Positions 46,347-54,091 of a stretch of DNA of 64,000 nt are shown piece by piece (position 1 is the first letter of the stretch; each line of letters begins with the position of its first letter). Both the position numbers and the translations under genes were made by a program. Source of the stretch: CANLBN01 sp965230205. Its GTDB lineage: Bacteria > Pseudomonadota > Gammaproteobacteria > Pseudomonadales > Cellvibrionaceae. The stretch spans positions 1,798,001-1,862,000 of the forward strand of contig OZ245996.1 in NCBI GenBank assembly GCA_965230205.1, given 5' to 3'. The notes below the pieces were generated by a model. It did not search any database. It saw nothing but the letters and a program-made list of their open reading frames with translations, and was not told the DNA's origin.

Positions 46347-48923
46347 ATGTATAGTGAATGTGACACCATTATGAATCAAACAAAAGATGATTTTCAAAAC
46401 TCGAAACTCCCAAGTCACTATATTGGTATTGGTGCTTCTGCTGGTGGTTTAGAGGCATTGCAAAGTTTGCTGCAAAACCTACCTATTGATACTGGCGCAT
46501 GTTTCATTATTGTTCAGCATCTTTCTCCAGATTTTAAAAGCATGATGTTAGAGCTGTTAGTTAAGCATACCTCTATGGAAATTATTAATGTTGTAGATGG
46601 TATGTCTGTTAAGCAGAATACTATTTATTTAATCCCTCCTAAAAAAAATATGATTGTTGCCCAAGGGCAATTGCTATTGTCGGATAAAATCCCTGATTCA
46701 GGCTTGAATTTACCTATTGATATTTTTTTCCGCTCATTATCAGAAGATCAACAACATAAAGCGATTGGTATTATCCTTTCAGGCACTGGCTCAGATGGTA
46801 GCCGTGGCATTAAAACACTTAAAGAGGCTGGCGCGTTAGCTATTGCTCAAGATCCAGAAAGCGCTAAATTTGATGGTATGCCTAATAGTGCTATTAATAC
46901 TGGCATTATAGATTTTATTTTACGTCCAGAGCATATAGGGGCACAGTTGGAGTCTTATATCAATCATCCATTAGTTAGTGGTCTTGGTGAAACATTGCGC
47001 GATAGCATTGGTGGCCATGAAGATATTATGGGAGGAGTGTTTAATGTGCTTAAAATGAAAAGTGAAATTGACTTTTCTAAATACAAGCCTTCTACTGTTG
47101 CTCGTCGTATAGAGCGACGAATGACTATTAAGCAAATAACATCACTGCAAAAATACTTAGCACTTCTTTTTAAAGACCCTTATGAAGTTCAAGTGTTAAG
47201 TAAAGAGTTACTAATTGGTGTTACTAGGTTTTTTCGTGATGAAAGTTGTTTTAATGAGTTAAAGCAAAAAATTATCCCCGATATTGTTCAGCACTCTAAT
47301 GAAGATCAAGCTATTCGCATCTGGGTGGCAGCTTGTTCAACTGGAGAGGAGGCTTACTCCATAGCACTATTATTCTATGAAGAGCTAGAAAGACAGCAGT
47401 TAAAACGTGTCGTCAAAGTGTTTGCAACAGATGTAAGTAGCCTGGCAATTAATGAAGCGAGTAATGGGATTTATGGTGAAGATATTATCCATGATGTTGA
47501 TGCAAAATACTTAACCAATCATTTTTCTAAGGTGTCAGGAAATTCTTATCAAGTAAATAAATATATTCGTCAAATGGTGATATTTGCCACTCATAATATG
47601 ATTGTTGATCCACCTTTTTCTAATATGAATCTAGTGACTTGTCGTAATGTATTAATTTATTTTCAATATAGTGTACAAAAACGTGTGTTGACTTCGTTAC
47701 ATTTTTCATTGAAGAAGGATGGTTATTTAGTTTTAGGTTCGTCGGAAAGCTTAGGTGACCTTTCCCCTCATTTTGAAGTGGTGAATGATAGGGCACGTTT
47801 ATATCGTAAGCTTAGCAGTGTAAGAATTCCTATTGGTTCTGCACCTCCATCTATAAATACTAGTCCTCAAGTGATTCAGACGATACCTTCTGTGGATGGG
47901 TTGATGAAAAACTATCGAGGCGTTAATACAGGCGGTAGCGCCATTAGCTTTGCTAATGAAAATCTTATTACTTACTATGCACCACCTTGTATATTGTTAA
48001 ATGATGAGCATGAGGCGTTACATGTGTATGGCGATGTAACACCATATGTGCGTCGTTTGCCTCCGGGTCGTATAAGCTTTGATGTGAAAGATATGGTTAA
48101 TAGTGATATTTCTGTAGCAGTATCATCTGCTTTGATGCGAGCTAAAAGCTCAGAGAAAGAAATTTTTTATACTGATGTGTTAACTAAATATAGAGATGAA
48201 TCTTTTGTTATCAACTTGCGTGTACGTTATATAAAAGAACATGAGGTAGACGTTTCTCCGGGTTACTATTGGGTGATTTTTGAGAGATCGAGTGAGTTGG
48301 CTGTAGTAGATGATACTCATTCCGTTTCTTTTGATGCTTCGGAGCAAGCGCGCCAGCGAATAGAGAATTTAGAGTTAGAATTGAAGCGTAGCAAAGAAAA
48401 TTTACAAGTTACTGTTGAGGAGCTTGAAACAACAAATGAAGAGTTGCAGTCAGCAAATGAAGAATTGATGTCTGCGAATGAAGAGTTGCAAAGTACTAAT
48501 GAAGAATTGCAATCTGTCAATGAAGAGCTTTATACAGTCAATTCCGAATATCAAGAAAAGATTGCAGAGTTGTCGCAAGCAAATAGTGATTTGGATGAGG
48601 TTCTTGCATTATCTAAAATTGGAGTTATTTTCCTTGATGAAGATATGTTAATTCGTCGTTACACTCAAGCAGCAGCAAATTATGTTAACTTAATGGATGG
48701 TGATATTAATCGCCCGTTACATCATATTTCAACTAAAATTAAATATGATAATATGTTGTCCGATATTTCTCAGGTGTTTATTAGTGGAGAGGTAAAAGAG
48801 CAAGAGTTGGTGTTGGACGATAAGCGGGTGTTGTCTATATCTATTATTCCCTATAGTTATTCAGATATTGCTCAAAGTAAAGGAGTTGCTATTACCTTTT
48901 CTGATGCTATTTTAGATAAGTGA
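46347..48923 (+). CDS. CheB-CheR fusion protein with coiled coil
   Basis: ~858-residue fusion. The CheB methylesterase domain (start to ~200) has the serine in IGIGASAGGLEAL, VQHLSPDF and ILSGTGSDGSRGI. The CheR methyltransferase domain (~225-480) has TRFFRDESCF, the SAM-binding WVAACSTGEEAYSIAL and TCRNVLIYF. A heptad coiled coil built from repeats of TNEELQSANEEL-type units (~690-735) and a PAS-like tail follow. Such fusions often carry a C-terminal kinase; here there is none. The longest frame starts at a TTG (46323); I favour ATG 46347, with 46371 also possible. The neighbours are sensory but no CheA is present, so it may act outside classic chemotaxis. Confidence 0.85.
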   Translation: MYSECDTIMNQTKDDFQNSKLPSHYIGIGASAGGLEALQSLLQNLPIDTGACFIIVQHLSPDFKSMMLELLVKHTSMEIINVVDGMSVKQNTIYLIPPKKNMIVAQGQLLLSDKIPDSGLNLPIDIFFRSLSEDQQHKAIGIILSGTGSDGSRGIKTLKEAGALAIAQDPESAKFDGMPNSAINTGIIDFILRPEHIGAQLESYINHPLVSGLGETLRDSIGGHEDIMGGVFNVLKMKSEIDFSKYKPSTVARRIERRMTIKQITSLQKYLALLFKDPYEVQVLSKELLIGVTRFFRDESCFNELKQKIIPDIVQHSNEDQAIRIWVAACSTGEEAYSIALLFYEELERQQLKRVVKVFATDVSSLAINEASNGIYGEDIIHDVDAKYLTNHFSKVSGNSYQVNKYIRQMVIFATHNMIVDPPFSNMNLVTCRNVLIYFQYSVQKRVLTSLHFSLKKDGYLVLGSSESLGDLSPHFEVVNDRARLYRKLSSVRIPIGSAPPSINTSPQVIQTIPSVDGLMKNYRGVNTGGSAISFANENLITYYAPPCILLNDEHEALHVYGDVTPYVRRLPPGRISFDVKDMVNSDISVAVSSALMRAKSSEKEIFYTDVLTKYRDESFVINLRVRYIKEHEVDVSPGYYWVIFERSSELAVVDDTHSVSFDASEQARQRIENLELELKRSKENLQVTVEELETTNEELQSANEELMSANEELQSTNEELQSVNEELYTVNSEYQEKIAELSQANSDLDEVLALSKIGVIFLDEDMLIRRYTQAAANYVNLMDGDINRPLHHISTKIKYDNMLSDISQVFISGEVKEQELVLDDKRVLSISIIPYSYSDIAQSKGVAITFSDAILDK

Positions 48924-48973
48924 GTCGAATAAATATTTCTATTGCTTGAACCTATTGAAAAATGGAATACCTG

Positions 48974-49399
48974 CTATCTATTGTATTTAGCTAAAGAATC
49001 TGTCAATCGCCATATGCTATCAATTAGTTTGGGATCATTAATTGAGGTTGACTTCAGGAATAATAATTGATCAGTTAATATTTTTTCATGGGTAATCTCT
49101 ATCATTTGATCTGAGTGAAAATATTTCATATGCCAACTAGGGAATTTGATTTCGGAAATATCGATTGTATCAAGTCTGTGCAGAATGGTGTGACGATTAT
49201 CATTCTCTATCTTTAACATAAGAGCATCTAATAATAAGTTATCACCTTCAATATATTGCAAAAAGTGGCCTTTTTCATACCAAAGGTATCCTGTAATACC
49301 AGTTTTAGCGTTGTGCTCTGCTGCTTTATTAGATAGTACTAATAACTCTTCAGAGTGAAAGTGCTTAACAGATTCGCTTATATAGATAATTGCTTTCAT
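48974..49399 (-). CDS. BLUF-domain blue-light receptor
   Basis: 141-residue protein, essentially one BLUF domain, which binds FAD and senses blue light. Counting from ATG 49399, Tyr6, Asn30, Gln48, Trp89 and Met91 correspond to Tyr21, Asn45, Gln63, Trp104 and Met106 of AppA with one constant offset of 15. All residues of the flavin photocycle are therefore present. The ATG at 49399 has AAAGGA upstream; a longer frame begins at 49438. The C-terminus is a short helical tail with no output domain, so it must act by contacting another protein. The adjoining ECF/anti-sigma, CheB-CheR or GGDEF-EAL protein are candidates. Confidence 0.9.
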   Translation of the reverse strand: MKAIIYISESVKHFHSEELLVLSNKAAEHNAKTGITGYLWYEKGHFLQYIEGDNLLLDALMLKIENDNRHTILHRLDTIDISEIKFPSWHMKYFHSDQMIEITHEKILTDQLLFLKSTSINDPKLIDSIWRLTDSLAKYNR

Positions 49400-49612
49400 G
49401 AATACTTTAATCCTTTCATGGAAATTGTTAGTGCTCATTAAGTTAGCAGAAAAATATCAAAGTGATGCGATAAATGCAAAGACTAATTTTCTACTGTAAT
49501 AAAGTTGTATAATTCTAATGAATGATATGCTTCTTTAAATTATATTGGCTGTATGGAGACTGATGTCGATATTATTATATGCAATAGTTTTACTTTTAAA
49601 TAACTATATATT

Positions 49613-50389
49613 TCAATATATTAATTGTTGATAGGCTTCTTTTACTATTTTCTGAGATGAGAATGTATTTAAATCGCCAGTGAGAGCATAACCTATGTTT
49701 TTATCTATCCAATAAAATGTAGCGTAGCTTTCTTTTTTCTGATAGTTAATGGGCTGAAAACTCTTCCAATTGCCATCACGTACATAAAGCGTGATTCGAT
49801 TACCGTGTTGATTTTCATACATATACTGAGCCGCCATACGGTTTTGTGTTGAAGGTAGTAGGCGTCCTCCAATTAACTGATAGTTTGAATCAGAAAGATC
49901 AGGGGCATTCAGCTTCGTTTTTAAGCGTTTTGATAACCACTGATTAAGGTATTCATGTTGCTCCGCTTTGACTTCTACTGGATGAATTTTATCTGCGGTA
50001 TAAATTGTGTGGGCAAACATAGCTGGTTGAATTAGATGAATTTCCATTTCAGTATGTGCTGTCTCTACATTAGTTAGTGGTGCTTTAATATGCCAACCAA
50101 ACAGAGAGCCCGTTAAAAAAAATAATACACTAGCAGCTATAAGATAAAGTTTTGTTTTTTCAGGCTTTTGAGTGGCTGTCATTAGGAGATTTTCTGGAAT
50201 TTTCTCATCTAATACAGGGTCATAAAGTTGATGTAGTGTTTGATTTATTTTGCTGTAGTCATTAAGTTTGCTATGTGCGTTTTCATCTTTTAATAATTTT
50301 TTTCTGATGTCTTCTGCCTGCGGTTGAGTAAGTTCCTGGTCAAGATAGGAGTTCAGCTCAGTATCGTTGATTGATTTTTTGTCACTCAT
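49613..50389 (-). CDS. Transmembrane anti-sigma factor
   Basis: 258 residues: an acidic cytoplasmic N-terminus with helices (YLDQELTQPQAEDIRKKLL), one membrane helix at ~80-101 (LYLIAASVLFFLTGSLFGWHI) and a ~155-residue periplasmic sensor part with beta-rich sequence. The architecture and its 1-base overlap with the ECF sigma gene identify it as the cognate anti-sigma. The His...CxxC zinc motif of ZAS anti-sigmas is absent from the N-terminal ~60 residues, so redox control through that motif is unlikely. The signal is probably periplasmic. Confidence 0.82.
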   Translation of the reverse strand: MSDKKSINDTELNSYLDQELTQPQAEDIRKKLLKDENAHSKLNDYSKINQTLHQLYDPVLDEKIPENLLMTATQKPEKTKLYLIAASVLFFLTGSLFGWHIKAPLTNVETAHTEMEIHLIQPAMFAHTIYTADKIHPVEVKAEQHEYLNQWLSKRLKTKLNAPDLSDSNYQLIGGRLLPSTQNRMAAQYMYENQHGNRITLYVRDGNWKSFQPINYQKKESYATFYWIDKNIGYALTGDLNTFSSQKIVKEAYQQLIY

Positions 50390-50892
50390 TATTTTATTCT
50401 CCTTAATTTATTGTTATTTTTACTGTGTAAGCATTGGCGTAAATACTTTCTAGCTCGGTTCAGTCTCGACATTACTGTTCCTACAGGGATACCCATGATG
50501 TCTGCAGTTTCTTCATATGAAAAACCTTCTAAAGAAATCAGTAATAAAACTTGTTTTTGGGTTTCGGGTAACCCTTTGATGACGTATTTTAATTCTTGTG
50601 CTAACCAAGTAGTATCTAGCGAAGCATTGATATCCTCAATGGTATCGTTTAATTCCTGTATTGGTGGTAGTGTACTATCGCGCCTTACTTTGTTAACGAG
50701 TATATTATGCATAATCGAGAACAGCCAAGGTCGTAGCTCCCTATCAGAATGCCAAAGCTTTCTTTTTTTTAATGCTCTTTCAAGTGTGTCTTGTACTAGT
50801 TCATCGCTATCATAAATATTATTTGTTAATGCTCTGGCATAGCGTCGTAATCTAGGAATGCATTGCACTAGGTCAGATTCAAAATTTTTCAT
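50389..50892 (-). CDS. ECF-family RNA polymerase sigma factor
   Basis: ~167-residue two-domain sigma factor. Region 2 contains NNIYDSDELVQDTLERAL and FSIMHNILVNKVRRD. Region 4 contains LPETQKQVLLLISLEGFSYEETADIMGIPVGTVMSRLNRARKYL. The ATG at 50892 is preferred over a GTG eight codons upstream (50916), which would run into the inverted repeat. Its stop overlaps the start of the anti-sigma gene by one base. The regulon probably includes the cytochrome P460-like gene just upstream; a link to the pigment genes is only positional. Confidence 0.9.
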   Translation of the reverse strand: MKNFESDLVQCIPRLRRYARALTNNIYDSDELVQDTLERALKKRKLWHSDRELRPWLFSIMHNILVNKVRRDSTLPPIQELNDTIEDINASLDTTWLAQELKYVIKGLPETQKQVLLLISLEGFSYEETADIMGIPVGTVMSRLNRARKYLRQCLHSKNNNKLRRIK

Positions 50893-50910
50893 AAATACAT
50901 CATCGAGATA

Positions 50911-50949
50911 TAACACCTTTTTAATAGCTGTAATACTAAAAAGGTGTTA
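50911..50949. repeat. Perfect 13-bp inverted repeat before the ECF sigma gene
   Basis: TAACACCTTTTTA (50911-50923) and TAAAAAGGTGTTA (50937-50949) are exact inverted copies separated by 13 bases. The repeat lies 19 bases upstream of the ECF start and 44 bases after the cytochrome gene stop. It could be a regulator site or a hairpin limiting read-through; it is AT-rich and lacks a T-run tail. Confidence 0.6.
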
Positions 50950-50993
50950 GATATCAATAGCTCATAGTAATAAAAATATACGTTGTGGGTGTT

Positions 50994-51500
50994 TTAAGGA
51001 AATATGGCAGGCTTAGTGAATACCCAATCATTGTTTTTTACTATCGTATGGCATGCCACACATTCTTGAGTAAAGCTGCTATCTTTTCCATAAGGCTTTT
51101 TTTCCAGATCTAGCCAGCGAGCATATCCCCATCCACCTGTCGACGCATACTTTTCTGAATCCTTAATCATAATTTCTGTATGTATTAATTTATCGGGTGC
51201 CAGTGCGGTGGGCCAAAATTCTTCTTTAGCTTCTTTCCAAACTACTTTGCCAAGTATGCTGTCTTTTGGCCATGGGTTAGTTTTACCATCACGAGCGGCT
51301 TTTACAGCGATGTCATTCCCTAAAATAACTCTCATAGTTTTATTGTCTATTCTATGTGACATTGATATTACTGCCCAATCCTTATAGTCCTCTGGTAGTT
51401 CAATGCCATTAGGTGCTGGATGAACTTTTGTTTCGGCAATAGACAGAGGTGTGCAAAAAACGAACCCTAATAGTGCTAATGATGCAGCTATTTTTTTCAA
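50994..51500 (-). CDS. Cytochrome P460-family exported haem protein
   Basis: 168 residues with a signal peptide (cleavage near IAETK, residue ~22). The mature protein has the P460 fold, with a CxxCH c-type haem site (Cys147, Cys150, His151) near the C-terminus. Relatives oxidise hydroxylamine or bind NO in ammonia oxidisers, but many heterotroph members are uncharacterised. AGGAGA precedes the ATG. Position upstream of an ECF sigma/anti-sigma pair suggests it belongs to the same envelope stress response. Confidence 0.8.
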   Translation of the reverse strand: MKKIAASLALLGFVFCTPLSIAETKVHPAPNGIELPEDYKDWAVISMSHRIDNKTMRVILGNDIAVKAARDGKTNPWPKDSILGKVVWKEAKEEFWPTALAPDKLIHTEIMIKDSEKYASTGGWGYARWLDLEKKPYGKDSSFTQECVACHTIVKNNDWVFTKPAIFP

Positions 51501-51937
51501 TTTGGTATTCTCCTAAATGTTGATATTACGTATAGAGGTATACACTTAAGTAGGTTAATTTATTCCATAAATAATAATTATTTTTAATAAACTAACTGGA
51601 ATGATAGATGCATTTCTATGGGAGTCTTAATCGTTTTTCTTTGGCTGCTGGACCAATAGGTCAGAGTTATCAATAAAATTTCAAAAGTCTTAGTTCAATA
51701 GGAATTTATTTTAATGTGGAAGGGGGTGGCTGAATATTTAATGTGGTAGCGACTGTTTTTTGATTAAAAAGTTCAGCCACTTAAAACTAATTTTTAAAAT
51801 AGAGTACTTTTGTAATGATATATGTTGATTGTAGGTCTGTAGACTTAAAGCTTATTTTTCCTATGCTATTTATTTGATGATAGTTAGCGTCTCTTTTCCA
51901 CGTCCATGTGGTTATTTTTGTTAAATATGTTCCATTA
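51501..51937. other. 437-base intergenic region before cytochrome P460 gene
   Basis: No gene is evident. GTGGCTGAA (51726-51734) and TTCAGCCAC (51772-51780) are a 9-bp inverted repeat with a 37-base interior. The end next to 51500 should hold the promoter of the cytochrome gene; I could not settle on a box pair. No confident terminator for the OmpA-family gene was seen. Confidence 0.4.
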
Positions 51938-53242
51938 TCAATCTGATTCTTTTAAGTAAACTGATTTGTCGCCTTCAGAAAGAGTGAAGCTCTGATAGCT
52001 TTTATCAAATAATGCTTCTATTACTTTTTCACCAAAATCAAAAGATACCATATTAGAGTTGGTTTTATTAATATTATAAGTGCCTGCCATGGCAGTATTG
52101 CCATTAATTAATATCCTGACCTTGTTTTGGGATTGTATTTGAAATTTAGGTAGAGTAGGCGCCATGGCTTTGACGTTGCTATCGCTTATTTTCGACAGGT
52201 CTACTGCATAAGTGCCCTCAAAATTCCTGTTGGAATTAGACTGTTTGTGGCTGTAAGACGCTCGTACCAGCTCAACTCTTCGGTTTTTTGCTTTTCCTTC
52301 CTCACTTATATTGTTGGTAACTGGAGAAACAGGCCCGACTCCTATCGGTATCAATTTTTCCTCATTAATGCCGTGTTGATTTTTGAGATAGCTAATAATA
52401 GCTTTTGCTCGTTGAGTGGAAAGATTTAAATTATAGTTATAATCCCCAGTGATATCAGTATGTCCAACAACATAGTATTTTGATGGCTCAGATTTTAGGT
52501 AATCCGATATGGCTTTTAATGTTATTTTTGATTCCTTTCTTATTGTTGATTTATTATGATCAAATAAAATACCATCCAAAATTGCTTTTCCAGATGCTTT
52601 TATAGCTGTATCAATTTCACTGGCTGACGATATGGCTATTTTGTCAAGTGGGACTTCGTCAGGTTCTATAAAGCTCATTGCGATTAATGAGTAATTCGGG
52701 CTTACACTGACAGTAATCATTACATAAGTGAGAGAGTCTTTTTGTTTAATGCTAGCTACTAATAAGCCAGATTCAGAGCCCGTTATGACACGTTGACCGC
52801 CAATGCCTTTTAGGGTGCTTTTCGTTGATCGTAGCCAGCCTCCCAGATCAGCCATGGAGAAATTATTTAAAGGATTTTTAGAGTGAAGGCAATCTGTCCC
52901 TTTACATTTATAAATGTCTTGAGCGTTAAGTTTGAGAAGAGCTTGCTCGTAATTTCTGTAAAGTTGTAAAAATGATTCCTTTGGTTTGGTTGATGAGTGA
53001 TCATATAAAATATTAGTGACTTTGCCCTCAAGTGTTTTTAATGAGGCTTGTCTCTTTTCAATATTATAGGGCCCTGTGATAATAGACGCCTGATCGTATT
53101 CTTTATAGGAGTAGCCGCTAATAAAAAATCCTGGATATCGACTTAATAGATTGTGGTCGCTACTATTTGCGGTGTCGAATGTCGTTGTTGCACTAGCGAT
53201 TGTGTTCCAAAAAATGATGCATACGAATACTGCGTATTTCAT
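51938..53242 (-). CDS. DUF4892/OmpA-family outer-membrane or periplasmic protein
   Basis: ~434 residues from the ATG at 53242, which starts a signal peptide (MKYAVFVCIIFWNTIASA). A DUF4892-like region follows (LLSRYPGFFISGYSYKEYD, FLQLYRNYEQALLKL, YKCKGTDC). An OmpA-like peptidoglycan-binding domain (~235-330) has VVGHTDITGDYNYNLNLSTQRA and KNRRVELVRA. A C-terminal ~100-residue beta-rich tail is unusual. It likely anchors to the cell wall; specific role unknown. It adjoins the right arm of the pigment cluster on the same strand. Confidence 0.82.
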   Translation of the reverse strand: MKYAVFVCIIFWNTIASATTTFDTANSSDHNLLSRYPGFFISGYSYKEYDQASIITGPYNIEKRQASLKTLEGKVTNILYDHSSTKPKESFLQLYRNYEQALLKLNAQDIYKCKGTDCLHSKNPLNNFSMADLGGWLRSTKSTLKGIGGQRVITGSESGLLVASIKQKDSLTYVMITVSVSPNYSLIAMSFIEPDEVPLDKIAISSASEIDTAIKASGKAILDGILFDHNKSTIRKESKITLKAISDYLKSEPSKYYVVGHTDITGDYNYNLNLSTQRAKAIISYLKNQHGINEEKLIPIGVGPVSPVTNNISEEGKAKNRRVELVRASYSHKQSNSNRNFEGTYAVDLSKISDSNVKAMAPTLPKFQIQSQNKVRILINGNTAMAGTYNINKTNSNMVSFDFGEKVIEALFDKSYQSFTLSEGDKSVYLKESD

Positions 53243-53297
53243 TGTTACTTTTCCTTTAGTAAAAAATCGAGAGTGCAATTATAAATAAAACCAATTG

Positions 53298-54029
53298 CTA
53301 ATACATGCCTCCATTCACACTAATCACCTGTCGAGTAATATAATTAGCACCATCAGACATTAAAAATGCTGCCGTTGCTGCAATATCTTCCGCTTGTCCA
53401 AATTTTTGTAATGGAATCATCTTTTTGGCTTCTTCTGCAAAAACGCCGTCAATCATATCGGTTTCAATAACGCCGGGGGCAATACAATTCACCGTTATTT
53501 TGCGCTTGCCCAATTCAACGGCGAGCGCTTTGGTCGCGCCGATGATGCCCGCTTTTGCTGCACTATAATTCACTTGGCCTCGGTTGCCGGTTAACCCTGC
53601 TACGGATGAGAGCGTAATAATTCGGCCGCCTTGGCGTAAGCGAATCATGGGCATAATTAATGGATTTAGGACATTATAAAAGCTATCCAGGTTGGTATGG
53701 ATTACAGCGTCCCAATCTTCCTCGGGCATTGCGGGGAATGCATTGTCTCTGGCGATGCCGGCGTTACATACGACTCCATAATATGCGCCATTCTTTTCTA
53801 TTTCTTCTAATAATATGCTTTGTGTCTGCTCTCGATTGCTCACGTCAAAGGCGAGTGAATGAGCTGAGCCCCCTTGTTCTACAATAGTATTGACTACCTT
53901 CTGGGCGGCTTCAGCATTTGAATTGTAATGAACAGTGATGGCATAATTTTCTTTGGCCAAGCGCAGTGCTGTACTTTTCCCTATGCCGCGGCTGGCGCCA
54001 GTCACTAAAACACGTTTTTGAGTTTGCAT
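53298..54029 (-). CDS. 3-ketoacyl-ACP reductase, ApeQ-like (FabG type)
   Basis: 243-residue short-chain dehydrogenase that reduces 3-ketoacyl-ACP with NADPH during polyene extension. TGASRGIGKSTAL binds the cofactor, NAG (VCNAGIARDN) follows, and the catalytic Ser-Tyr-Lys set is SSVAGLTGNRGQVNYSAAK. The tail ARQVISVNGGMY fits FabG. It is the last gene of the minus-strand arm, 62 bases after the MMPL exporter. Confidence 0.85.
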   Translation of the reverse strand: MQTQKRVLVTGASRGIGKSTALRLAKENYAITVHYNSNAEAAQKVVNTIVEQGGSAHSLAFDVSNREQTQSILLEEIEKNGAYYGVVCNAGIARDNAFPAMPEEDWDAVIHTNLDSFYNVLNPLIMPMIRLRQGGRIITLSSVAGLTGNRGQVNYSAAKAGIIGATKALAVELGKRKITVNCIAPGVIETDMIDGVFAEEAKKMIPLQKFGQAEDIAATAAFLMSDGANYITRQVISVNGGMY

Positions 54030-54091
54030 AATAGTTTGCTCTTAAATAAATAGAAAATGAGTGGTAATGTCTTCCTGTTTTTAGTGCAATA

